DNA of 64,000 nt from Nodosilinea sp. FACHB-131. GTDB lineage: Bacteria; Cyanobacteriota; Cyanobacteriia; Phormidesmidales; Phormidesmidaceae. Position 1 is the first letter of the stretch; each line of letters opens with the position of its first letter. The stretch is from NCBI RefSeq assembly GCF_014695395.1, contig NZ_JACJOF010000036.1:51618-115617 (forward strand), read 5' to 3'. The translations under genes and the position numbers were made by a program. The notes beneath the pieces are model-generated. The model searched no databases. It saw nothing but the letters and a program-made list of their open reading frames with translations, and had not been told where the DNA came from. This document shows, piece after piece, positions 36,070 through 45,053 of this stretch.

Positions 36070-36519
36070 TTAACGGTGGCTGACCCGCACGATCCAATAG
36101 CTGATGGCGAGGGCAAAGACCGCGATCGCCAACCCGATCAGCGTCGTACCCGAAACCTTGTCCAGGTCAAGAATGATGAACTTTCGCCCCACCGCAGTCA
36201 GGGCCGTGGCGATGACCAGCTCGACCTGCACCACATGCTTTTGGATGTAGGCGGTGATATTTTCTAAAATCTCCAGGGCGATCAGCACCGTTAAAAAGAG
36301 GCCAAAAATATCGATCACGGTCTGGCCCAAAAACGTGCCAGGAGCAGTGGTAAAAATGGCTGCGATCAGCACCACTATTAGATCAAAAACGATCGCCAAA
36401 ATAACAACAATCATGCCTAGGGAAAGCACCTTTGAGATGCTGCCCTCAAACTGGTGCAGGCGGCTTAGAAAGATGTCGTTTTCGAGTTGCTTGAGCAACT
36501 GTCTAACCCGGTTTGCCAT
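36070..36519 (-). CDS. PsiE-like membrane protein
   Basis: 149 residues with four membrane helices (LGMIVVILAIVFDLIVVLIAA, VIDIFGLFLTVLIALEIL, VELVIATALTAVGRKFIIL, LIGLAIAVFALAISYWIV). The second-to-third helix region ALEILENITAYI matches the phosphate-starvation-inducible PsiE family, whose function is unknown. It lies 13 bases downstream of narB on the same strand, but its N-terminus and separate role make an operon uncertain. Confidence 0.8.
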   Translation of the reverse strand: MANRVRQLLKQLENDIFLSRLHQFEGSISKVLSLGMIVVILAIVFDLIVVLIAAIFTTAPGTFLGQTVIDIFGLFLTVLIALEILENITAYIQKHVVQVELVIATALTAVGRKFIILDLDKVSGTTLIGLAIAVFALAISYWIVRVSHR

Positions 36520-36532
36520 CGATACTAGTTGC

Positions 36533-38767
36533 TCAGGAGATGGGTGCTGCTGAGAGAATAGACGATTCTGTAGTCTCGGGTAAAGTTTCTGCGGCGACAG
36601 TTGCCGCTTCGGGATGCTTTAGCGGCACGACTTGCACTGCACAAGCCTTGAGCTCGGGCTGGCCTGAGGTCGGGCAGACGACCGGGTGGGTGAGGGCGTT
36701 GCACTCGGCCTCTGCGGCCCACAGGCTGCCCCAGTGCATGGGCACAAACAGGGTGCCCCGACGAATGTTTTGAGTGACCAGTAGCGGCAGTCGAACCTTA
36801 CCTCGGGGCGATCGCACCTCCACCCATTCGCCCCCCTGCACCTGGAGCTGCTGGGCATCGCGGGGGTTGATCTCCAAAAACGGAGCTGGGTGCATTTTCT
36901 GGATTTTTTCGATTCGCCCAGTGCGGGTCTGGGTGTGCCAGTGGCCGTAGAGCCGGCCGGTAGTGAGGACAAAGGGAAACTGGTCATCGGGCGGCTCGGC
37001 CAGGCCGTTGGAGTGGAAGGCAGCAAAGCGAGCCCGGCGATCGGCGGTATTAAAAATACCTCGGGTGTAGAGGCGCTTGTCGTGGCGGGTGGCGGCGGTG
37101 GTAGCGGTCTCGGGGTCGGGGCAGGGCCACTGAATGGGGCCAAGCTCTCGCAGGCGATCGTGGCTGAGGCCGGTGATGTCGCAGGGCTGCCCTCGAGTGA
37201 TCTGGGCAAACTCGCGGTAGACCTCGGCGCTGGTGGCGAAGTCAAACTGGTGGGCGAAGCCCAGGCGGCGGCCCACCTCGGCAAAAATTTCCCAGTCGGG
37301 GCGGCCCTCGCCGGGGGGCGGGCGAAAGGCAGGGCAGAGAGTCACTACCCGCTCAGAGTTGGTCATGGTGCCGGTTTTTTCACCCCACTGGGCGGCGGGC
37401 AGCAGCAGGTGGGCAAACTCGGCGGTTTCGGTGGGGTAGTAGGCGTCTTGGTAGACGGTAAAGGGAGACTGGCGCAGTGCGGCCTGAGTGCGGTTGAGGT
37501 CGGGCAGGCTGACCGCTGGGTTGGTGGCGGCGATCCACAGCAGGCCCACCTGCTGGTGCTCTAGGGCCAGCATCATTTCGCCCACGGCTAGGCCCGGTGT
37601 TGCAGAGATCTGCCCCGCGGGCAATCCCCAAAACTCTTCCACTTGGCGGCGGTGGTCGGCGTTTTTCACCAGACGATAGCCCGGCAAAATGTGGGATAGC
37701 CCCCCGGCCTCGCGCCCGCCCATGGCGTTGGGCTGTCCGGTGAGGGAAAAGGGCCCCGCCCCCGGTCGGCCAATGTTGCCGGTCATCAGGTGGAGGTTGA
37801 TCAGCGATCGCACCTTCGCCGTCCCCTCCGACGACTGGTTGAGCCCCATCGACCACAGCGACAGCACCGCCTTGGCATCGGCCCAGGCGCGGGCGGCGGT
37901 TTCTAAATCGGCGATGGAAATGCCGCAGCGCTCGGCCACAATGGCTGGCTCGTAGTGGCGCAGCACCTCGGTGTAGGCGGCAAAGCCCTGGGTGCAGCCG
38001 TCGATGAACTCGGGGTCGAGGCTGCCCCAGCGCAGCAGCAGGTGGCCAATGCCGTTGAGCAGGGTGATGTCGCTGCCGGGGTGAATGGCCAGGTGCAGGT
38101 CGGCGGCCTTAGCCGTCTCGGTGCGGCGGGGGTCGACCACGATCAGCTTGACGTGGCCATGGCGCTTGTGGTGCTTGCGCAGGCGGTTAAAGACAATGGG
38201 GTGGCATTCGGCGGCGTTGGTGCCAATCAAAAAAGCGCAGTCGGTCGCCTCCAGATCGGCGTAGCAGCAGGGTGGGCCGTCGCTGCCAAAGCTTTGGATG
38301 TAGCCCGCTACTGCCGACGACATACACAGCCGCGAGTTGGCGTCGAAGTTGTTGGTGCCTAGGCAGCCCTTCACTAGCTTCTGGGCCACGTAGTAGTCTT
38401 CGGTTTGGAATTGCCCTGAACCGTAGACGCAGATGCCGTCCGGCCCCATCGTGTTGCGGACGGTTTGAATGCGGTTGACGATCGCATCTAGCGCCACCTC
38501 CCACGACACTCGCCGGAAGGGATCGTCGAGGGAGGCTCGCATCATTGGGTACTTGAGCCGATCGCGATCGAGGGATTCGGCCACGGTGGCCCCCTTGACG
38601 CACACCATGCCCTGGCTAGAGGGGTGGGCGCGATCGCCCCGCGTTTGCCACAGCGGATTGCCTGCTGCGTCGCGGTTAATGGGCTTGTTGGGCTGGGCCG
38701 GAGGTAAGACTTCCAGGCCGCAACCCACGCCGCAGTAAGGACACAAGGTTTTAGCCGGATCGGTCAT
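36533..38767 (-). CDS. narB: Ferredoxin-dependent assimilatory nitrate reductase
   Basis: 744 residues, normal for cyanobacterial NarB. The N-terminal CPYCGVGCG and following GMVCVKG bind a 4Fe-4S cluster; the molybdenum ligand Cys is likely in [24 protein letters not shown] and [23 protein letters not shown] line the bis-MGD cofactor; the C-terminal molydopterin domain has [18 protein letters not shown]. It reduces nitrate to nitrite with electrons from reduced ferredoxin. nirA lies upstream on the same strand with a 295-base gap that contains an octamer repeat just before this start. Confidence 0.95.
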   Translation of the reverse strand: MTDPAKTLCPYCGVGCGLEVLPPAQPNKPINRDAAGNPLWQTRGDRAHPSSQGMVCVKGATVAESLDRDRLKYPMMRASLDDPFRRVSWEVALDAIVNRIQTVRNTMGPDGICVYGSGQFQTEDYYVAQKLVKGCLGTNNFDANSRLCMSSAVAGYIQSFGSDGPPCCYADLEATDCAFLIGTNAAECHPIVFNRLRKHHKRHGHVKLIVVDPRRTETAKAADLHLAIHPGSDITLLNGIGHLLLRWGSLDPEFIDGCTQGFAAYTEVLRHYEPAIVAERCGISIADLETAARAWADAKAVLSLWSMGLNQSSEGTAKVRSLINLHLMTGNIGRPGAGPFSLTGQPNAMGGREAGGLSHILPGYRLVKNADHRRQVEEFWGLPAGQISATPGLAVGEMMLALEHQQVGLLWIAATNPAVSLPDLNRTQAALRQSPFTVYQDAYYPTETAEFAHLLLPAAQWGEKTGTMTNSERVVTLCPAFRPPPGEGRPDWEIFAEVGRRLGFAHQFDFATSAEVYREFAQITRGQPCDITGLSHDRLRELGPIQWPCPDPETATTAATRHDKRLYTRGIFNTADRRARFAAFHSNGLAEPPDDQFPFVLTTGRLYGHWHTQTRTGRIEKIQKMHPAPFLEINPRDAQQLQVQGGEWVEVRSPRGKVRLPLLVTQNIRRGTLFVPMHWGSLWAAEAECNALTHPVVCPTSGQPELKACAVQVVPLKHPEAATVAAETLPETTESSILSAAPIS

Positions 38768-38770
38768 AGA

Positions 38771-38807
38771 GGGTGGATGGGTAGGGGGTGGATGGGTAGG
38801 GGGTGGT
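38771..38807. repeat. Short tandem repeat just upstream of narB
   Basis: Copies of GGGTGGATGGGTAGG with shared octamer GGTGGATG. It ends four bases before the narB start codon on the minus strand, leaving no room for an ordinary Shine-Dalgarno. Related arrays occur at 14361, 20411 and 63089. Confidence 0.7.
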
Positions 38808-39062
38808 ACTTCACAGTGGTGAAGTTCTCGGTGGAGATCCTCCCTAACCCCTTCTCAAGGGAGGCTACGGAGTGAAGTTTTTACGGGAGAGAGCTGGGAG
38901 GACGATTCAGATCTCCAAAAACACCTCACGCTAAGAACATTCAAAATCACAAGGTTGTGAAAACCTAATATTCGCTCTCGCCACCGGGCTATTGACTGTG
39001 CTAGGTTTGCCGGAAATGCAAACTGTGTGTCCTGACCTCCTTTGGAGCGGCAGGGCATTTTT

Positions 39063-40655
39063 TTATTCCGCCGTCACCACTAGGCCATTGTGGTGTGCAG
39101 CAAATTCCCTAGGCTGGGCACCAAAGTTGTCGATCAGCAGCGATCGCAGCACGCCTTGCAGCTCATCGCAAGGAATACCCTGCTGCACCTTTTCGCCCAG
39201 GTGAGCCTCCTTACCCACCTTGCCGCCCATAAAGATATCCACTCCTTCCACGGTTTTGCCGTCCTTGCGCACCTTGGTGCCCATCAGGCCAATGTCGGCC
39301 ACCTGAGGCTGACCGCAGGAGTTGGGGCAGCCCGTCCAGTGGATGCGCACTGGCTGCGGCAGGGTGAGTTCTGCGTCTAGGGCCTTGGCCAGAGCCACGG
39401 CGCGCTGCTTGGTTTCTACTAGGGCAAAGTTGCAGAACTGCGACCCGGTGCAGGAAACCAGCGATCGCGTCAGCGCCGAGGGGGCGATCGAGAATTTTTC
39501 CAGCAGCGGCTCTTGCCGCAGCACCGCCAGCCGTGAGTCGGGCACGTTGGGGATAATCACATTCTGCTCTACCGTCAGGCGCAGTTCGCCGCTGCCGTAG
39601 ACCTCCGCCAGCCGGGCTAGGTCAAACAGATCGGCCGCCTGCAATCGCCCCACCGGAATGTGCAGCCCTACGTAATTGAGCCCCACCTGCTTTTGGGGGT
39701 AGATGCCAATGTGGTCGCGCTTATCCCAGTCCATCTCGTCCTTGGGAGCCGCAGACAGCAGCGGCTGCCCGTAGGCGGTCTCCACGGCCGCCCGAAATTG
39801 ATCCAGGCCCCATTCGTCAATCAGCCACATCAGGCGAGCCTTTTGCCGGTTCACCCGCGGGCCGTGATCGCGGTACACCTCTAGAATGGCGCGGCACAGC
39901 TCCACTACGCGATCGTCGGGGGTGACCCACGCGTTGAGCGGAATCGCGGCTTCACAGCGGCGGGCGGAGAAAAAGCCCCCTACTACGACGTTGAAACCCA
40001 GCACCCCTTCTCGGTAGGCGGGCACAAAGGCAATATCATTAATCTCTGCGTGGATAGAGTTGTCGCGCCCGCCTTCAATGGCAATGTTGAATTTGCGAGG
40101 CAGGTTGCTAAAGGCCGCATTGCCTTCGCCATTGGCGGTGATCATGTCTTGAACTTTGCGCACCAGCCCCTGAGTGTCGATTAGCTCGTCGGCGTCAAGG
40201 CCCGCCACGGGTGACCCGGTGATGTTGCGCACGTTGTCCATGCCCGACTGAATGGAGGTCAGACCCGCCGCATGCATACGCCGAAAAATATCGGGGATAT
40301 CTTCAAGCAGAATGCCCCTCAGCTGAAGGTTTTGCCGGGTAGTGATGTCGGCACTGCCATCTTCGCCGTAGCGCTGAATAATCTCCGCCAGGGTGCGGGC
40401 CTTATAGCCGTTGAGCAACCCGTTGGGCAGCCGCAGCCGCAGCATAAATTTGCCGGGCGTTACCGGGCGAAAGAAAATTCCCAGCCACTTGAGTCGATGG
40501 GTGAGGTCGGTGTCGTCCACGGCTTCCCACCCCAGCTGGGCAAACTGCTCCAGCTCGTGCTTGACTAGCAGACCGTCTTTGTCGGCCTTAAACTGTTCAA
40601 ACTTGTTGAGTTTGGCGGTGGCCGCTGTGCTGGCCGTGTTGATAGAAGTGGTCAC
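39063..40655 (-). CDS. nirA: Ferredoxin-nitrite reductase
   Basis: 530 residues starting at a GTG (40655). Two sulfite/nitrite reductase half-domains are seen; FFRPVTPGKFMLRLRLPNG and TRQNLQLRGI belong to the first. The cluster cysteines that bridge the 4Fe-4S cluster and siroheme lie in CTGSQFCNFA and GCPNSCGQPQVADIG. It reduces nitrite to ammonium with six electrons from ferredoxin. An NtcA-type promoter lies upstream (40797-40838). The usual nrtABCD transporter genes are missing between nirA and narB. Confidence 0.95.
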   Translation of the reverse strand: MTTSINTASTAATAKLNKFEQFKADKDGLLVKHELEQFAQLGWEAVDDTDLTHRLKWLGIFFRPVTPGKFMLRLRLPNGLLNGYKARTLAEIIQRYGEDGSADITTRQNLQLRGILLEDIPDIFRRMHAAGLTSIQSGMDNVRNITGSPVAGLDADELIDTQGLVRKVQDMITANGEGNAAFSNLPRKFNIAIEGGRDNSIHAEINDIAFVPAYREGVLGFNVVVGGFFSARRCEAAIPLNAWVTPDDRVVELCRAILEVYRDHGPRVNRQKARLMWLIDEWGLDQFRAAVETAYGQPLLSAAPKDEMDWDKRDHIGIYPQKQVGLNYVGLHIPVGRLQAADLFDLARLAEVYGSGELRLTVEQNVIIPNVPDSRLAVLRQEPLLEKFSIAPSALTRSLVSCTGSQFCNFALVETKQRAVALAKALDAELTLPQPVRIHWTGCPNSCGQPQVADIGLMGTKVRKDGKTVEGVDIFMGGKVGKEAHLGEKVQQGIPCDELQGVLRSLLIDNFGAQPREFAAHHNGLVVTAE

Positions 40656-40796
40656 TGGTACACCGTTGTAGCAAGACGTTTACCGACGTATTCCCTACCT
40701 GAGGCTCTAACTGGTGAAAGTCTCTCAGTCTCCCCTGGGCGCTACTGCCTCAATCGCTACAGAACGATCGAGATCAGCCTAGGGTTAGGTGTGGCT

Positions 40797-40838
40797 AGCC
40801 TAGAACCGCTCTAAACAGGCTTTTGTATAGACTCATAC
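40797..40838 (-). promoter_or_regulatory. NtcA-activated promoter of nirA
   Basis: On the minus strand, GTATGAGTCTATAC (40838-40825) is a perfect GTA-N8-TAC NtcA box, followed after exactly 22 bases by TAGGCT (40802-40797), which fits the TA-N3-T -10 element. This is the standard class II NtcA promoter layout, predicting transcription from about 40790 and an untranslated leader of about 135 bases. The box also lies about 102 bases upstream of the divergent HEAT-repeat gene and could serve both directions. Confidence 0.88.
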
Positions 40839-40939
40839 GTTTTTGGCAGCACCATGCAGGCTCCGCAAGAGGCGGCTGCGCGAACTGCATAGTCAACCCT
40901 TGGGAAACTCAGGTTCAGGCCCTATGGTGTAGGAGACCG

Positions 40940-42094
40940 ATGCCCGTCGCTGCCACCCCCAAAGCCAACCAGGAGCGCCCTGTGTCCCCTTCTGATCAGT
41001 CTGCGGTTTCACCATTCCCATCGGCGGCGCCCCGAACTGTAGTGGCCAGGCTGGGCGCTGGAGACTTTCACGATCGCTGGGAGCAGTCGCGCCAGGTCGC
41101 CGATCTGGGCGACGCGGCCTTGGACGATCTGCTGGCCATGCTTCAAGACAGCGAGTGCGATTGGGAAGCTCGCTGGTTTGCGGCCCGCGCCCTGGGGGAG
41201 TTTGATCGCCCCGAGGTGATCGCCGCCCTGGTTAACACCTTTGCCACTACGACCGACGAAGACCTGCGCCAGGCGATGGCGGCGGCCCTGACTCAGATTG
41301 GCCCTGGGGCGATCGCTGCCCTGGGCGAGCAGTTGGCGCAACCCGCGCTGCGGCCCGCAGCGGTGCAGGCTCTAGCCCGCATTCACCACCCCGCTACGAT
41401 TCCCTGGCTAAAGCTGGCGATGGCCGATGGGCGATCGCCGGTGCGGGCCACCGCCCTCGATGCCCTCAGCGCCTTTGCCGACCCTACCCTGCTGCCCTTA
41501 GTGCAGCAAAGCCTAGGGGATTCGGCGGCAGCGGTGCGGGCGGCAGCAGTGCGGGGGCTGCTGGGACTGCGATTCTGCCTGCCTGCCCAACAGCTGGTCG
41601 CCGCCCTCACGCCGCTGCTCAGAGATGCGGATGAACGGGTGGCCCAGCAGGCCGCCTACGCCCTGGGACGGCTGTCGAGTGCGGCGGCGGCAGCTCCTCT
41701 GTTACAGCTGCTGCAAACCCCCGGTACCCCTGGACCTCTCCAAGTGTTTACCGTGCAGGCCCTGAACTGGCAGAACACCGCCACGGCCCTCGAAGGCCTG
41801 ATTCAAGCCTGGGATCGGTTGGAGTATCCCGCTCGGCTGGCTCTGGTGCAGGGAATAGCCGCTGTCTCCTCCGACCATCGTTCCCAAGCCACCTCGGCCT
41901 TAGCGAACTGGCTACAGCTGTTGCCGCCCAGCGCTGAAAACAGCACCCTGCGTCGCCAGCTGGTGCTGGCTTTGGGGCAAATGGGCGATCTAGGGCTAGA
42001 GCCTGTGCTGCGATCGCTGCTGCACGACCTAGACCCTGGGGTGCAGCTCCACGCTGAGGCAGCCCTACGTCAGCTACAAGCCCAATCCGTCTGA
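40940..42094 (+). CDS. HEAT-repeat (PBS-lyase-like) protein, NirB candidate
   Basis: 384 residues from the ATG at 40940, preceded by AGGAGA; the frame extends upstream over the NtcA box but that part is not coding. After a Pro/Ser-rich leader the protein is a run of about eight HEAT-like repeats (for example DLGDAALDDLLAMLQDSECD, WEARWFAARALGEF, ERVAQQAAYALGRL, GVQLHAEAALRQL). Such solenoids act as scaffolds or in cofactor attachment. In Synechococcus a gene called nirB sits in this position, divergent from nirA and before ntcB, and is needed for full nitrite reductase activity; position supports that identity, the sequence alone does not. Confidence 0.8.
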   Translation: MPVAATPKANQERPVSPSDQSAVSPFPSAAPRTVVARLGAGDFHDRWEQSRQVADLGDAALDDLLAMLQDSECDWEARWFAARALGEFDRPEVIAALVNTFATTTDEDLRQAMAAALTQIGPGAIAALGEQLAQPALRPAAVQALARIHHPATIPWLKLAMADGRSPVRATALDALSAFADPTLLPLVQQSLGDSAAAVRAAAVRGLLGLRFCLPAQQLVAALTPLLRDADERVAQQAAYALGRLSSAAAAAPLLQLLQTPGTPGPLQVFTVQALNWQNTATALEGLIQAWDRLEYPARLALVQGIAAVSSDHRSQATSALANWLQLLPPSAENSTLRRQLVLALGQMGDLGLEPVLRSLLHDLDPGVQLHAEAALRQLQAQSV

Positions 42095-42427
42095 GCGCTG
42101 CCGGTAGACTGCACAAGCTAAAGGTTAGTGGGGGTTCAGGGTCTCAGGTGTAGGGTGTAAGGTTCACGACGGGCCCTGAACCCTATACCTTAGTACCCCG
42201 AACCCCAACCCTCTAGGTTTCTGTCGCTGGGTCATATCTAAACTTGGTCAAATACTGGCCCGCCGCTGGGGAAGACTAAAGGACAAAGCGTCCATAGGCT
42301 AAGGACTAGAGTAAACTGGTCCGGCCTGCGGCTCGCAGCTTTTCGCCGAGAACTCCAGCCGTCTAAACCAGGTATCGCTACTTTTGATACCAAGTGGGGG
42401 AGGGCGATCTGCTAATCAAGACAAGGG
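42095..42427. other. Intergenic region upstream of ntcB
   Basis: No gene is seen. It contains an imperfect inverted repeat of GGGTTCAGGGT...CCCTGAACCC type (about 42130-42180) and the symmetrical GGTATC...GATACC at 42371-42391, a possible LysR-family operator for autoregulation of ntcB. No GTA-N8-TAC box was found here. Confidence 0.45.
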
Positions 42428-42457
42428 CGGCCTAACGAAATCCCGTTAGGCCGTTTT
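42428..42457 (+). terminator. Hairpin terminator/attenuator before ntcB
   Basis: CGGCCTAACG (42428-42437) pairs with CGTTAGGCCG (42444-42453) around a 6-base loop and is followed by TTTT. It has the form of an intrinsic terminator, ending only 29 bases before the ntcB start. It could end the HEAT-gene transcript or attenuate ntcB. Confidence 0.75.
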
Positions 42458-42486
42458 GCTAGCAGCGGTGTGGATACCTGTCAAAA

Positions 42487-43413
42487 ATGCGCATAGAGCA
42501 GCTCCAAGCGTTTTTATCGGTGGCTGAAACTGGCAGCTTTCAAGCGGCGGCGCAGCAGTGCGCGGTGACGCAATCCACCGTCAGTCGCCAGGTCCAGGCC
42601 CTAGAGGCCGAGTTGGATGCGCCGTTGTTTCACCGGGGAGCCCAGGCCAAACTCACGGTAGCCGGAGAGCGCTTGCTGCCCAAGGCCCGGCGCATCTATC
42701 AAGACTGGATGCAGGTGTCTAAAGATATTGCTGACCTGATGGCCGGCAAGCAGCCCGAGCTCTGCGTAGCGGCGATTCAGTCGGTGTGTGCCACGGTGTT
42801 GCCGCCGGTGCTCCAGCAGTTCTGCTCAGAATATCCCCAGGTGCAGCTGCGGGTGACGGCCCTGGGCAGCGATCGCTCCCTCAAGGTGCTGCGCGACGGT
42901 CTGGTTGACCTGGCTATTGTGATGGATAACCCTCGCCTCACCACCCAGCCCGAAATGGTAGTTACCCCTCTGTTTGAAGAGTCGGTTGAGGTGCTGATGG
43001 CGGGCAACCACGACCTGGCCCGTCAGCCTGCAATCTCCTGGGAGATGCTGGCCCGGTTTCCGCAAATTATTTTCAAAGACGGCTATGGCATGGCGCGGCT
43101 GGTGCAGCAGCAGTTTCAAGACCGGGGCGAGGTGTTTAACCCAGCCATGGAGCTCAACACCCTCGATGCTTTTCGGGGGGTAATTCGCCAGGGCAACTTT
43201 GTCGCGCTGCTGCCCCAGTCGGCCCTGGGTGACTGCCACGATGACCCCACCCTAGCGGTGCGCCCTACTGAAGCGCCGGTGCTGACCCGTTCGGTGGTGC
43301 TGGTGACCACCCGCGATCGCCTAGTGATTCCTCCCATTCAGCGGTTTCACGATCTGGTGCAGAGCCTAGCTACCCCCACCCGTCCTAGACCCGCAGCGGT
43401 GTCTTACAGTTAG
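42487..43413 (+). CDS. ntcB: LysR-type nitrate assimilation regulator NtcB
   Basis: 308 residues. The N-terminal winged helix-turn-helix is MRIEQLQAFLSVAETGSFQ to TQSTVSRQVQALE; the effector domain has VQLRVTALGSDRSLKVLRDG, IFKDGYGMARLVQQQF and ELNTLDAFRGVIRQG, strongly reminiscent of cyanobacterial NtcB. NtcB enhances nirA operon transcription in response to nitrite or nitrate. Location near nirA and before cnaT supports the call. Preceded by a hairpin at 42428-42457. Confidence 0.88.
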   Translation: MRIEQLQAFLSVAETGSFQAAAQQCAVTQSTVSRQVQALEAELDAPLFHRGAQAKLTVAGERLLPKARRIYQDWMQVSKDIADLMAGKQPELCVAAIQSVCATVLPPVLQQFCSEYPQVQLRVTALGSDRSLKVLRDGLVDLAIVMDNPRLTTQPEMVVTPLFEESVEVLMAGNHDLARQPAISWEMLARFPQIIFKDGYGMARLVQQQFQDRGEVFNPAMELNTLDAFRGVIRQGNFVALLPQSALGDCHDDPTLAVRPTEAPVLTRSVVLVTTRDRLVIPPIQRFHDLVQSLATPTRPRPAAVSYS

Positions 43414-43457
43414 AATCGTCCTTTACGAACCCCTTTTTCCCAGGGTCAGCAGTCTCT

Positions 43458-44528
43458 ATGAGCTATGAGTTTCGGGATTTGCTCAAGCAAGTTGGCAGCG
43501 GCAGCCACACCTCCAAGGCGCTGACCCGCGACGAAGCCGCCGCCGCCACCCGCATGATGCTGACTCAAACGGCTACCCCGGCCCAGATCGGCGCGTTTAT
43601 GATTGCCCACCGCATCAAGCGCCCCACCGTCGATGAGCTGGCGGGTACCCTGGATGCCTACGCCGCTCTAGGGCCGACCCTACCCGCGATCGCCGATGGC
43701 CGTCATGCCCTGGTGCTGAGCTGCCCCTACGACGGGCGATCGCGCACCGCCCCCGTCACTCCTATCACCGCCCTGGTACTGGCGGCAGCCGGGGTGCCGG
43801 TGGTGATGCACGGGGGCGATCGCATGCCCACTAAAGAAGGCATTCCACTGATTGAACTGTGGGGCCAATTGGGTGTCGACCTGCGCCCCCACAGCTTGGA
43901 TCAGGCCCACACCCTGCTCAACCGCACCGGCCTGGGTCTTGTCTACCTGCCCCAGCACTTTCCCCTGGCCCACGGGCTCGTACCCTACCGCGAGCAAATC
44001 GGCAAACGCCCCCCCTTTGCCACGGTAGAGCTGCTGTGGTCACCCTACGCTGGCCCACATACCCTAGTCATGGGGTTTGTTCACCCGCCCACTGAGGAGT
44101 TTGCTAAAGGAACGTTTGCCCTGCGGGGCCAGGCCGATTGGATCACCATTAAGGGGCTAGAGGGCAGCTGCGATCTGGCTCGGGGAAGAACGGCGATCGT
44201 CGGGGTAAACCACCCTGGACAGACCGACCGCCTGCTGCTGCACCCCCGTGACTACGGCCTAGAGGGCGACGATGTGGAGTTGGGCGATGAGCTGACGCTA
44301 AGCGATCGCCTGCTAGACATTCTCGCGGGCAATACTTCAGAACTCGCCAAAACTGCCCTGTGGAATGCCGGGTTTTACCTCTGGCAGGGTGGCGTCGCCG
44401 ACTCCCTGCCAGAGGGCTTGGCTGAGGCCCAAACGCTCCTGGCTACCGGCAAAGCACTGGCCAAACTAGAGGAATTCCGCCAGCAATCCGCCGACATAGC
44501 CCAGGCTCTTACCTTTAGCCACAGTTAA
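43458..44528 (+). CDS. cnaT: Anthranilate phosphoribosyltransferase-like protein CnaT
   Basis: 356 residues related to TrpD and thymidine phosphorylase folds. LTRDEAAAATRMMLTQTATP and AQIGAFMIAHRIK form the N-terminal helical domain; VVMHGGDRMPTKEGI and TGLGLVYLPQHFPL are in the C-terminal part. The TrpD phosphoribosyl-pyrophosphate loop is not conserved in its usual form, so a tryptophan role is unlikely. CnaT is needed for normal expression of nitrate assimilation genes in Anabaena. It follows ntcB by 44 bases, consistent with cotranscription. Confidence 0.82.
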   Translation: MSYEFRDLLKQVGSGSHTSKALTRDEAAAATRMMLTQTATPAQIGAFMIAHRIKRPTVDELAGTLDAYAALGPTLPAIADGRHALVLSCPYDGRSRTAPVTPITALVLAAAGVPVVMHGGDRMPTKEGIPLIELWGQLGVDLRPHSLDQAHTLLNRTGLGLVYLPQHFPLAHGLVPYREQIGKRPPFATVELLWSPYAGPHTLVMGFVHPPTEEFAKGTFALRGQADWITIKGLEGSCDLARGRTAIVGVNHPGQTDRLLLHPRDYGLEGDDVELGDELTLSDRLLDILAGNTSELAKTALWNAGFYLWQGGVADSLPEGLAEAQTLLATGKALAKLEEFRQQSADIAQALTFSHS

Positions 44529-45053
44529 ACCTGAGTCACCGCAGGGTGAACCACCTCTAAAATTTGCGGCCTTTCCCAAACTGAAACGGGCTGTTCATCT
44601 GAACCATGCCCACTTCGAGTCTGGGTGCTCATGGTGCTGGCCATTGGCTATAGAAGAGAACGCTAGAACACTGCAGCGGCGATCGGGTGCGTGTGGCCAT
44701 CGCTAAGGAACGGTGGAGAGAATCTCCTGACTACTGTTCCTCGGCTATAAATCAAGGGAAACCTCAGTTGACAAAAGCATTCTCTATCGACTAGCGAAAA
44801 AATCTGCAATATAAGCAAAATTTGGCCGTTTATCAAAGAATCGTAAAGGTTCCATAGCAATTCTATAAAGTGCCTTTAGCCTTGCAACATCAAGGTTTTT
44901 GGCCCGTCATGAAAACTCAGCAATGAGGAGCATTGCGATTTCGATGGATGAGACGGGCAGACTGCGAATGGCGCACATATACACGGTGCTGCAAGAGTGT
45001 CTATCTACCTCATCACTATTACACTCCAAAGACTCTACGGGGAATGAACGAGA
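44529..45053. other. Long intergenic region upstream of the SLH gene
   Basis: 525 bases with no supported gene. A 65-residue minus-strand frame is present but lacks a ribosome binding site and family features. AT-rich between 44750 and 44900, consistent with promoter sequence for the SLH-protein gene and a long 5' leader. No small RNA was recognised. Confidence 0.45.

Noticed and set aside
38768..39062. Nitrate transporter remnant between nirA and narB
   Set aside because: The spacer holds only a tandem repeat and non-coding sequence; no NrtA-D-like peptide is readable.
40823..40939. N-terminal extension of the HEAT-repeat protein from an upstream TTG
   Set aside because: It would run through the NtcA box; the ATG at 40940 has AGGAGA before it.
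44663..44860. 65-residue minus-strand frame in the gap before the SLH gene
   Set aside because: No ribosome binding site and random-looking composition.
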